Source of the DNA: Gemmatimonadota bacterium
GTDB taxonomy: Bacteria; Gemmatimonadota; Gemmatimonadetes; Longimicrobiales; Gaopeijiaceae
Direction of reading: 5' to 3'
Assembly (NCBI GenBank): GCA_009692105.1
Contig: SHZS01000013.1
Location: 1-35,188, forward strand
DNA: 35,188 bases
The first letter of the stretch is position 1. Each line of letters starts with the position of its first letter. Both the position numbers and the translations under genes were made by a program. Below the pieces are notes generated by a model. The model did not search any database and was not told the DNA's origin. It saw nothing but the letters and a program-made list of their open reading frames with translations. Positions 6,734-14,071 of the stretch are shown here, in pieces.

Positions 6734-7378
6734 ATGCGAGCCTACGAGGTTGTGTACATCTTCCACCCCTCCCTTACGGAGGAGGTGGTGAACGAGAAGC
6801 TGGCGAGATTCCACGCGCTCGTGACCGGTCCCGAGGGTGCCGAGGTCACCGCGGTGGACCACTGGGGGATGCGGCAGCTCGCCTACGAGGTGAAGGGGCA
6901 GCGCCAGGGCTACTACGTCGTCGCCCAGTTTGCCGCTGATCCGGCTGGCATCGGAGCGATGGAGCGGGTGCTCAAGCTGGACGAAGAGCTGCTCCGGTAC
7001 CTGATCGTCCTCAGTGAAGGCGAGCCGACCTCGGGGATGTCTGTCCTGGCCGAAGTGCCGCCTCGTGCTGCAAAGGACGATGACGAGGACGAGGAGGACG
7101 AGGACGACGACGAGGAGTTCTCCCCCCACGGAGAAGCGTCTCCTCCGGAGTTCTCGGGTGGGCGGGGGCGGCGCCGCCGGATCGAGGGCCCAAGGATCGA
7201 GCTCCTGAACTTCAAGGACGTCGGGACGCTCTCGCGCTTCGTGACGGAGCAGGGGAAAATCCTTCCACGGCGGACCACGAAGGTCACGGCACGGTTCCAG
7301 CGGCAGCTCGGCCAGGCCGTTAAGCGTGCCCGCTACCTGGTCCTCCTCCCGTACGTGCAGAACCACAGCGGCCGTTGA
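6734..7378 (+). CDS. rpsF-rpsR: Natural fusion of 30S ribosomal proteins bS6 and bS18
   Basis: One 214-residue frame carries both proteins. Residues 1-95 are bS6 (start MRAYEVVYIFHPSL; DHWGMRQLAYEVKGQRQGYY; LLRYLIVL). Residues 96-150 are a linker with 14 consecutive Asp/Glu residues (115-128) and then a basic patch RGRRRR (144-149). Residues 155-214 are bS18 (ELLNFKDVGTLSRFVTEQGK, RRTTKV, RFQRQLGQAVKRARYLVLLP). The usual bS18 basic/Cys N-terminal tail is absent. No separate rpsR lies before DUF2232 and rplI, where it normally sits. Between the GTG at codon 108 and the S18 core there is no in-frame ATG, GTG or TTG, so S18 cannot readily be started on its own. In ribosomes S6 and S18 bind the platform of 16S rRNA as a heterodimer. 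The start is the ATG after AGGGGA. Confidence 0.93.
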   Translation: MRAYEVVYIFHPSLTEEVVNEKLARFHALVTGPEGAEVTAVDHWGMRQLAYEVKGQRQGYYVVAQFAADPAGIGAMERVLKLDEELLRYLIVLSEGEPTSGMSVLAEVPPRAAKDDDEDEEDEDDDEEFSPHGEASPPEFSGGRGRRRRIEGPRIELLNFKDVGTLSRFVTEQGKILPRRTTKVTARFQRQLGQAVKRARYLVLLPYVQNHSGR

Positions 7379-7389
7379 CCGATCGGGCC

Positions 7390-8328
7390 ATGACGGGGGA
7401 CGAGCCCCGGAAGCGGCGCTGGCTACGGCCTCTGGGTCTGTTCGTGGTGGCGCTCGGTCTCGCGGTGGGTCCGCCGACGGTGATCGTGGCCGTGACGTTC
7501 TCCCTCCTGACCCTGTGCACCCCCGGCGGGAAATGGACGGGCTTCGCCTTCGCCGTCGTTGCCCTCGCGGTGGTCTTCGCCGGGGAGCCCGACGGGGGAA
7601 TGTGGTACCTGGAGCGGGGGTGGGCCCTCCTGGTCGGGGGCGCGTTTGCGGCTTCCACGATGGCGTGGCCGGACCGTCCCTTCTTTCCACGAGCGCTCGG
7701 GTCGCTTGCGATCGGAGCGGGTGCCGGAGCAGCGATCCTCCTGGTACTGAATGGTTGGAGTTCGGTCGAGACCATGATGGTGAGCCGGATCGAGTCGAGC
7801 GTAGCGGCGACCCTGGAGCTCGTGGCCCCGCTGACCGAGGGAGGCGCCCGGGCATCGCTCGCCGAGGCCGTAGCCCGCACCGCACAGGTGCAGGGCGTGC
7901 TCTTTCCCGCGCTGGTCGCGCTGAGCACGCTCGCGTCCCTGGGGGTGGCATGGTGGCTTCACATCCGCGTCGCGGCACGCTCGGACCGGGGGCTCCGCCC
8001 TTTCCGTGAGTTCCGCTTCCCGGAGCCGCTGATTTGGCTATTCATCGCCGGAATCGCGCTCGTGCTCGTGGCCGAATGGAGCGTGGGATGGGGTCGAGCG
8101 GGCACGAACCTGATGGCTTTCATGGGGGCACTCTATGTCCTCCGTGGGCTCGGCGTCCTCGTGTTCTTCCTGGGAGGAGTGTCGGTCGCGGGCGGAGTCT
8201 TGTTCCTGCTGGCGCTATTGATGACGGGCCCCCTGTTCCTGGGCGGTGCCCTTGTGATCGGGATGGGAGATTCGTGGCTCGACCTGCGTTCGCGGATACC
8301 AATGAAGAGCGCCGGGAAGGGCGAGTGA
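7390..8328 (+). CDS. DUF2232-family multipass membrane protein
   Basis: A ~312-residue polytopic protein with about eight hydrophobic segments, lying between rpsR and rplI as DUF2232 (YybS-like) proteins do in many bacteria. Function is unknown; the fold is reminiscent of small-molecule transporter membrane subunits, but nothing in the sequence identifies a substrate. The ATG at 7390 follows the fusion stop by 11 bp; a TTG at 7375 overlapping that stop is an alternative. It is probably translated from the ribosomal-protein transcript. Confidence 0.8.
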   Translation: MTGDEPRKRRWLRPLGLFVVALGLAVGPPTVIVAVTFSLLTLCTPGGKWTGFAFAVVALAVVFAGEPDGGMWYLERGWALLVGGAFAASTMAWPDRPFFPRALGSLAIGAGAGAAILLVLNGWSSVETMMVSRIESSVAATLELVAPLTEGGARASLAEAVARTAQVQGVLFPALVALSTLASLGVAWWLHIRVAARSDRGLRPFREFRFPEPLIWLFIAGIALVLVAEWSVGWGRAGTNLMAFMGALYVLRGLGVLVFFLGGVSVAGGVLFLLALLMTGPLFLGGALVIGMGDSWLDLRSRIPMKSAGKGE

Positions 8329-8374
8329 GAACGGCCGCCCGCGGCTGGGCCGTCCATAACTACTGGAGAGCGGT

Positions 8375-8830
8375 ATGAAGCTGATCTTGAAGAAGACCGT
8401 CCAGAACCTCGGCGAGGCCGGAAAGGTCGTGTCCGTGAAGGCCGGCTACGCGAGGAACTACCTGGTCCCGCAGGGGCTCGCCTACGAGGCGTCCGAGGCC
8501 AACGTTCGGCGTCTGGAAGAGGAGCAGAAGGTGGAGAAGGAGCGGGGCCGGAAGGATTACCTGGAAGGGCGGAGGCGTGCATCCCAGCTCGAAGGCCTTT
8601 CGCTCTCGTTCAAGGCCCGTGCCTCCGAGGAGGGCCGGCTCTTCGGGTCCATCTCGGCGGGCGATGTGCTGACGGAGCTTAACGGTCGTGGGTTCGACTT
8701 CGAAGTCGAGCGAAAGCACCTCCACCTGGAGGAGCCGATCAAGGAGATCGGCGTGTACCGGATCCCCATCCGCCTCGCCCCGGAAGTAGAGGTCGAGGTG
8801 GAAGTCCGAGTGGACCGGGAAGAGGCCTGA
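8375..8830 (+). CDS. rplI: 50S ribosomal protein bL9
   Basis: Binds 23S rRNA near the L1 stalk and helps maintain reading frame. The 151-residue product shows the N-terminal domain (MKLILKKTVQNLGEAGKVVS, GYARNYLVPQGLA), the long connecting helix (about 45-75), and the C-terminal domain (LFGSISAGDV, IKEIGVYRIPIRL). Length is normal. A GGAGAG ribosome-binding site precedes the ATG. It is part of the rpsFR-DUF2232-rplI-rsfS cluster. Confidence 0.97.
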   Translation: MKLILKKTVQNLGEAGKVVSVKAGYARNYLVPQGLAYEASEANVRRLEEEQKVEKERGRKDYLEGRRRASQLEGLSLSFKARASEEGRLFGSISAGDVLTELNGRGFDFEVERKHLHLEEPIKEIGVYRIPIRLAPEVEVEVEVRVDREEA

Positions 8831-8837
8831 TCGGGGG

Positions 8838-9230
8838 GTGACCCACCGACCACGACGGGTACCCTACTCTGGAGTGACCGGGGGTGGCTCCGGCTCGGTG
8901 TCGCTGCTCGATCGGGCGGTGCAGTTGGCGCTCGACAGGAAGGGACGGGACGTTCTCTGGCTCGATCTGCGAGGGATCTCTTCGGCCACGGACTTCTTCG
9001 TTATCGCTACCGGGACTTCGGACGTTCAGGTTCGCTCGATCGCCGAGCACATGATCCGAGAGCTCCGGACAGAGGGGATGCCTCCGAGCCACGTAGAGGG
9101 GCTCGAAGGCGGAAGGTGGGTGCTCGTGGACTACATCGACGTGATCGTGCACGTCTTTCATCCCGAGGCCCGCGCCTTCTATCAGCTCGAGGCGCTTTGG
9201 GGAGACGCCCCGAGACGGGAATTCCTATAG
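8838..9230 (+). CDS. rsfS: Ribosomal silencing factor RsfS
   Basis: Binds uL14 on the large subunit and blocks subunit joining when nutrients run out. The core (LLDRAVQLALDRKGRDVLWL, DLRGISSATDFFVIATGTSD, VQVRSIAEHM, WVLVDYIDVIVHVFHPEARA, FYQLEALW) is complete. The GTG at 8838 gives 130 residues; GTGs at 8874 and 8898 also fit and the last would begin just before the conserved region, giving 110 residues. It follows rplI by 7 bp. Confidence 0.93.
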   Translation: MTHRPRRVPYSGVTGGGSGSVSLLDRAVQLALDRKGRDVLWLDLRGISSATDFFVIATGTSDVQVRSIAEHMIRELRTEGMPPSHVEGLEGGRWVLVDYIDVIVHVFHPEARAFYQLEALWGDAPRREFL

Positions 9231-9275
9231 CCGTAGACCGGTTTCCGGAAAGGGGGCGCGCAGATGGGTCTGAAA

Positions 9276-9304
9276 TTGCGGAGGGTGGTGCGGGTCCGTA
9301 GTAT
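9276..9304 (+). promoter_or_regulatory. Candidate sigma-70-type promoter ahead of the smc pair
   Basis: TTGCGG (9276-9281), a 17-bp spacer and TAGTAT (9299-9304) predict a start near 9311, about 70 bp before the ATG at 9383. It lies in the 150-bp gap after rsfS. Confidence 0.45.
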
Positions 9305-9382
9305 GCCACCTCCTGAGACTTGCGGCTCGCTCCGGGGCGATTGCCCAGGCCTCCCAGGCGACCGGCCAGATCGTAGGGATCC

Positions 9383-10492
9383 ATGACCCGCCACCCAGCC
9401 ACTGTCCTCTCGATCGACCCCGCCGATCCCAGGATCCCGGAGGGTTTGGCGGCTCCGGCCCTCGATCTCGGCGAGGTGGTCGTCCTCCTGGCGGATCGGG
9501 AGGCTCACGAGGACGGGTGGCCCGCGCAGGCGGCTGTCGCGATTGCGTGCGAGTGGAGTGCTTCCGGTCGCCGTGTGGTCCTGGCCGACGCGGACCCCGC
9601 AGGTGCAGGCCTCCACGAACGGGTGGGCGCCGTGAACGGCGAAGGGGTCTCCGACATGGTGCTCTACGGAGCCTCCCCACGTCGAGTCTCCTGGAGACCT
9701 CCGGGCTCGAGTTTCCTCTTCGTCTCCGCGGGGACGTTAGTCTCGGATTCGTCGCGCTTGTATGCACATCCCAGGTGGCCTCGCCTCCTCGGCGCGTTCC
9801 GTGAGTCCGGCTGCGTGCTCCTCCTCTACGCGCCCGGCGACGACGAGGACGTGCGAGCGCTGATGGCGGAGGGAGATCGCGTATACCGGCTCACCGCCCA
9901 CCGTCCCGACTTGGAGCCGGAGCCCGGAGTCATCGGTCTTGCAGAGGAGGGTGTCGGTCTCGTCGAGGACGATATCGGTTTCATCGAGGAGAGTGTCGGG
10001 CGGGTCGAGGAGAGTGTCGGTTTCACCGAGGAAATCATGTGGGGGGCGAACGAGGCGTCCGCCGAGGTCGAGGCCTCGCCACCTCCCGACGCGAAAGAGA
10101 TCCCCGACGAGGTTCGCCTTCCTCTATGGGTCCTGCCGGATCGGAAAGAGGCGAGCCCAGAGGTCGCGGCGCATGAAGGTGCGGCAGGGGCCGATGCGGC
10201 ACGGGTCGAAGACGAGTCGGACTGGAAGGATGACGGCGAGGACGACGGTGAGGAGGCTCCCCGGGCATCGAGCCCCGAGCGGGGGACAGTGGCCGCCTCC
10301 CCGGATCGGGAAAGCGGGGCCGCCGGCCGCCGGGTGAGCCCGCTCCTCATTGCCCTCCTCCTCCTGGTCCTCGCCGGAGTCCTGATCGGCGCGTGGCTCG
10401 GGTACTTCCCGATCCCGGGCATCGGGTCCACGACCGGCGTCGTGGGATCGATCCTCACCTTCCCACTGTTTGATTCCGACGGCTGGGGATGA
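9383..10492 (+). CDS. MinD/CpsD-like protein lacking a P-loop, with C-terminal membrane anchor, coupled to smc
   Basis: A 369-residue protein of unknown function. Residues ~30-165 resemble the deviant-Walker ATPase fold: a helix WPAQAAVAIACEWSASG, then RRVVLADADPAGAGLHERVG, matching the GRRVLLVDADxxxPxLHxxxG strand of CpsD/MinD proteins, and a following VSDMVLYGASPRRV. The glycine-lysine P-loop is absent, so ATP hydrolysis is unlikely. Residues ~183-217 are five acidic 7-residue repeats. Residues ~218-318 are acidic and probably disordered. A single membrane helix (about 320-340, LLIALLLLVLAGVLIGAWLG) leaves a ~28-residue C-terminal tail. Its stop overlaps the smc ATG (ATGA), so the two are translationally coupled; a role near chromosome or membrane organisation is only inference. 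Confidence 0.7.
   Translation: MTRHPATVLSIDPADPRIPEGLAAPALDLGEVVVLLADREAHEDGWPAQAAVAIACEWSASGRRVVLADADPAGAGLHERVGAVNGEGVSDMVLYGASPRRVSWRPPGSSFLFVSAGTLVSDSSRLYAHPRWPRLLGAFRESGCVLLLYAPGDDEDVRALMAEGDRVYRLTAHRPDLEPEPGVIGLAEEGVGLVEDDIGFIEESVGRVEESVGFTEEIMWGANEASAEVEASPPPDAKEIPDEVRLPLWVLPDRKEASPEVAAHEGAAGADAARVEDESDWKDDGEDDGEEAPRASSPERGTVAASPDRESGAAGRRVSPLLIALLLLVLAGVLIGAWLGYFPIPGIGSTTGVVGSILTFPLFDSDGWG
9929..10033 (+). repeat. Five 21-bp in-frame repeats
   Basis: The DNA encodes successive 7-residue units IGLAEEG, VGLVEDD, IGFIEES, VGRVEES and VGFTEEI. They share the pattern (V/I)G-x-x-E-(E/D)-x within the acidic middle of the smc-upstream protein. The heptad spacing with small/hydrophobic and acidic positions could form a helix; no partner is visible. 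Confidence 0.75.
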
Positions 10493-13400
10493 AGCTTCGC
10501 GCCCTCCGTCTCCACGGCTTCAAGTCCTTTGCAGACCGTACCGAGATCGTCTTCCACGACGGCATCACCGCCATCGTGGGGCCGAACGGCTGCGGGAAGT
10601 CGAACATCTCGGACGCGATTCGGTGGGTCTTGGGCGAGCAGCGGCCCACGGCGATCCGCGGCGCCAAGATGGAGGAGGTGATCTTCCAGGGCACCGTGAA
10701 CCGCCGCCCGGTGAGCCGGGGCTCGGTCTCCATGGAGGTCTCCAACGAGGACCGGGCCCTCGCGGTCGCCTTTCAGGAGGTGGAATTCGCGCGGACCATC
10801 TACCGCGACGGCGGGAGCGACTATTCCCTCAACCGATCCGCATGCCGGCTCAAGGACATCCACGAGCTCTTCCGGGACACCGGCCTCGGGACGAACGCCT
10901 ATGCCGTGATCGAGAACCGGATGATCGATGTGATCCTCTCGGACCGGGCGGAGGAGCGGAGGGGGCTCTTCGAGGAAGCGGCGGGGATCGGGAAGTACAA
11001 GGATCGCAGGCGAGCCGCGTCCCGTCGGCTCGAGCGCGCCGAGATCGATCTTCAGCGGTTGGAGGATCTGATCGTGGAGGTCCAGAGCAAGGTCCGGTCG
11101 CTCGCTCGCCAAAAGGGGAAGGCCGAGCGGTTCCGGGAGCTGCGAGGCCGCCGACTGGACGTGGAGATGACCCTGGCTCGCGCGCAGCTCGGGGAACTCG
11201 ACGCGAGCCTGCGCAGGGTGCAGGCTGTCTTCTCGGGCGACGTGGCTAATGAGGAGGGGCTGCATGGGCGAGTGGCGGCGCAGGAGAGCCGCCTCGAGTC
11301 CCTCCGTGTGGAGCAGCTGTCGGCAGAGAGCGCACGTGGTCAGGCCGCGTTGGGAGCGGAGGCGATTCGGACTGACCTGATCCGCTGGGAGCGCGAGCTG
11401 GCGGTTGCGGGAGAGCGGTCCGAGCACGCGGGGAGGCGACTCGAGCGTATCGGGTCCGAGCGGGAAGAGGCGCGAGGAAGGATGGGGCAGGCGGAGGCTC
11501 GCCTGGCTGCCGTCACAGAGGAGACGGAGCGCCGGAGGGCGGAGCTCGCTCAAGCTCGTCACGAGCTCGAGCGCTACGGGGCCCACACGCTCGAGATCCG
11601 GGGAGCGCTCTCCAGGACTCGCGAGGCGGTCGTCGAGGTGGAGAGCCGGGAGCGAGAGGTCGTCCGGCGTCTCGCACAGCTCTACGCAGACGCGGAGGCC
11701 GCGGAGGCTCGGGGTGAGGAGCTTGCGGGACGGATCGGGCAACTGGAGCAGGAGCTCTCCGAGGCTCGGGAAGCGCTGTCCGAAGCCGAGTCGCAGGGGG
11801 ACCTGTTCGCGGATCGGACCGCGACCCTGGCGAGCGAGATCGAGGGCGCGCGTGTCCGAGTCGGGGGGGCGCTGGAAGCGGTCAGCGAGGCGCGCCTCGG
11901 GCTCCAGCGGGCGAGGGAGCGCGAGATGGCGAGCCAGGACCGGCACGGGCGCCTCGCGGCCGAGTGGGGGGCCCTGGATCAGATGGAGCGGGACCGTCAG
12001 GGCATGGACCCGGCGGTGCGGGCCGTCCTCTCCCGGGGTGAAGACGGTGTGCTGGGGATCCTGGCAGACTTCCTCTCGGCGGACCCTGATATGGCGGCTA
12101 CCGTCGAGGCGTCCCTCGGGGTCCTTCTGAAGGCGGTCGTCGTGCGCGACTCGACGGTTGCGTCGCGAGTGGCGACCTGGTTCCGCGAGGGATGGGAGGG
12201 GGGAGGCGGACTGATCCTCCTTCCCCTGGATCGGGCTCCGCAGTCGGATGGCAGGGGAACCGTCCTCGCTCGCGTTTCTCCGAAGGGGCCCGGGGTGCCA
12301 TGGGTGCGCGCGCTCCTGGATGGCGTCGAGCTCGCGGATCGGGCGGACCTCCTACCGGCATCCCGATCCACGGGGGACCGAGTGTCCCGCGATGGAGCGT
12401 GGGTGGATCGGCGTGGGGCCTTCTGGCTCGGAAACCCAGAGGGCTCGTTCGGGATCCTCGACCGGAGAGAGCGTCTTCGAGTGCTCGCGGAGGAGGTCCG
12501 ACACGCGGAGGCAGAGTTGGCCGGGGCGAGGGAAGAGCGCGAGAGGCTCTCCACTTCGGTCGACGGGCTCGACGCGGATGCGGAGCGGGCCAGAGCGGGG
12601 CTCCGCGAGGTGGAGGACGCGCATCGGGCGGCCCGTGCCGAGGTCACGGCCCGCTCGGAGCAGAGGAGCCGGATCGAGCAGATGATCGTGGAGATCGGAG
12701 GCCAGCTTTCCTATGCCCGCGCCGCGCGCGAGCAGAGCGCACAGCGCGTGGCTGAAGGGGAGGGAGCGCGCGCGTCGCTCCTCGGCGAAGAGGAGTCGCT
12801 CAGGGAGCGACGCGGAGAGGCGAGGGAGGCCCTGGATCGGGTCCAGGAGCGCTTGGAAGAAGCCAGGGCACGGGAGGCCGTGTTGACGGTCGAGCGCACC
12901 CGACTCGAGGGCGAGGACGCGCGTCTCCTGGAGCGGGCCGGCGAGCTCGAGCGCTCGCGGGCGGAGGCCGGCGCGAAGATCGAGGAGCTCGACCGAGAGC
13001 GGGTTCAGCTCGAGGATGAGGCGGCTCGGGTCGCGCTGCTCCGGGAGGAGGGAAGGGAGGAGACGGAGAAGCTCTTTGGACGGCTGGCGGAGGCCGAGCG
13101 TGCGCTCGGCGCTTCGGAGGAAGTCCTCGGCGCCCTTCGCGAGCGGGTGCAGGAGGCGGAGAAGGAAGTGAAAGAATCGCGGGCGATGGAACGGGAGGCC
13201 TCAGAGAAGCGGCACCTCCTCGAGCTCGAGGCGCAGGAACTCGCGGGGAGGCACGAGCGCCTCCGCGACCGGCTCGAAGCGGAGTGGGGACGCCCTTTCG
13301 CTCAGCTGCTGGAGGAGGCAGGAGCTGTCGAGGGGAGCGAGGACGAGCTCCGCGAGGAGCTCCGTGAGGTTGGCGAGGCGCTCTCGCGACTGGGGCCCGT

Positions 13401-14007
13401 GAACCTCCTCGCCCTCGAGGAGCACGAGGAGGAGAGCGCTCGACTCGCCTTCCTCACGGAACAGAGGGATGATCTCGTCCGCGCCCGAAACGACCTTCGG
13501 GAGGCCATCCGCGAGATCAACCAGACCGCGACGCGGCTCTTCTCGGAGGCGTTCGAGGCGATCCGCGCCCGCTTCAAGGAGACCTTCGTCCATCTCTTCG
13601 AGGGTGGGGAGTGTGACCTCTGGCTTGCGGACCCCGACGACCCACTCGAATCCGACGTGGAGATCCATGCGGCCCCCCGCGGAAAGCGGACGCAGCGCAT
13701 CGACCTCCTCTCCGGCGGCGAGCGGGCGCTTACAGCCCTCTCCCTCTTGTTTGGCATCTACCTGGTCAAGCCGTCGCCCTTCTGTGTCATGGACGAGGTG
13801 GACGCACCACTCGACGAGGCCAACATCGGGCGCTTCATCCGCCTGCTCGAGGACTTCAAGGGGAACACGCAGTTCGTGGTCATCACGCACAATCCGCGCA
13901 CGATCGAAGCGGCCGATTGGATCTACGGGGTCACGATGGAAGAGCCCGGGGTGAGCACGATCGTCGGTGTCCGCTTGGACGAGGCTCTCGAGGTGGCGGG
14001 CGCCTGA
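10489..14007 (+). CDS. smc: Chromosome segregation ATPase SMC
   Basis: Forms the ring-shaped condensin core with ScpA and ScpB that compacts and separates chromosomes. The 1172-residue length is typical. Residues 31-39 are Walker A (GPNGCGKSN). Long Arg/Glu-rich coiled coils span about 170-500 and 660-1000. The hinge lies at about 505-650 (DGVLGILADFLSADPDMAA; AVVVRDSTVA). The ABC signature LSGGE starts near 1074 and Walker B (FCVMDEVDAP) near 1098, followed by the D-loop and the ITHN switch. It overlaps the preceding gene by 4 bp. ScpA/B are not in the window. Confidence 0.97.
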   Translation: MKLRALRLHGFKSFADRTEIVFHDGITAIVGPNGCGKSNISDAIRWVLGEQRPTAIRGAKMEEVIFQGTVNRRPVSRGSVSMEVSNEDRALAVAFQEVEFARTIYRDGGSDYSLNRSACRLKDIHELFRDTGLGTNAYAVIENRMIDVILSDRAEERRGLFEEAAGIGKYKDRRRAASRRLERAEIDLQRLEDLIVEVQSKVRSLARQKGKAERFRELRGRRLDVEMTLARAQLGELDASLRRVQAVFSGDVANEEGLHGRVAAQESRLESLRVEQLSAESARGQAALGAEAIRTDLIRWERELAVAGERSEHAGRRLERIGSEREEARGRMGQAEARLAAVTEETERRRAELAQARHELERYGAHTLEIRGALSRTREAVVEVESREREVVRRLAQLYADAEAAEARGEELAGRIGQLEQELSEAREALSEAESQGDLFADRTATLASEIEGARVRVGGALEAVSEARLGLQRAREREMASQDRHGRLAAEWGALDQMERDRQGMDPAVRAVLSRGEDGVLGILADFLSADPDMAATVEASLGVLLKAVVVRDSTVASRVATWFREGWEGGGGLILLPLDRAPQSDGRGTVLARVSPKGPGVPWVRALLDGVELADRADLLPASRSTGDRVSRDGAWVDRRGAFWLGNPEGSFGILDRRERLRVLAEEVRHAEAELAGAREERERLSTSVDGLDADAERARAGLREVEDAHRAARAEVTARSEQRSRIEQMIVEIGGQLSYARAAREQSAQRVAEGEGARASLLGEEESLRERRGEAREALDRVQERLEEARAREAVLTVERTRLEGEDARLLERAGELERSRAEAGAKIEELDRERVQLEDEAARVALLREEGREETEKLFGRLAEAERALGASEEVLGALRERVQEAEKEVKESRAMEREASEKRHLLELEAQELAGRHERLRDRLEAEWGRPFAQLLEEAGAVEGSEDELREELREVGEALSRLGPVNLLALEEHEEESARLAFLTEQRDDLVRARNDLREAIREINQTATRLFSEAFEAIRARFKETFVHLFEGGECDLWLADPDDPLESDVEIHAAPRGKRTQRIDLLSGGERALTALSLLFGIYLVKPSPFCVMDEVDAPLDEANIGRFIRLLEDFKGNTQFVVITHNPRTIEAADWIYGVTMEEPGVSTIVGVRLDEALEVAGA

Positions 14008-14023
14008 CCGCAGGCGCCTGACC
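13999..14023 (+). repeat. Direct repeat spanning the smc stop codon
   Basis: GGCGCCTGACC occurs at 13999-14009 and 14013-14023, a 14-bp period. The first copy contains the smc stop TGA. It looks like a small slippage duplication in the gap between the convergent smc and amidase genes. Confidence 0.6.
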
Positions 14024-14071
14024 TAGGGGCCCGCCGGTCGGGGGGGCCACCCGTGGGCGAGGGGCCGTGCG

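Noticed and set aside
7037-7055. Internal starts (ATG 7037, GTG 7055) as a separate rpsR start
   Set aside because: Both lie before the acidic linker, with no clear ribosome-binding site, so the product would still be a linker-S18 fusion rather than a normal S18.
9826-11946. 706-residue minus-strand open frame across the 9383 gene and smc
   Set aside because: It is a GC-skew shadow of smc: Leu/Arg/Pro-rich without any domain, and smc and its partner in the other strand are unambiguous.
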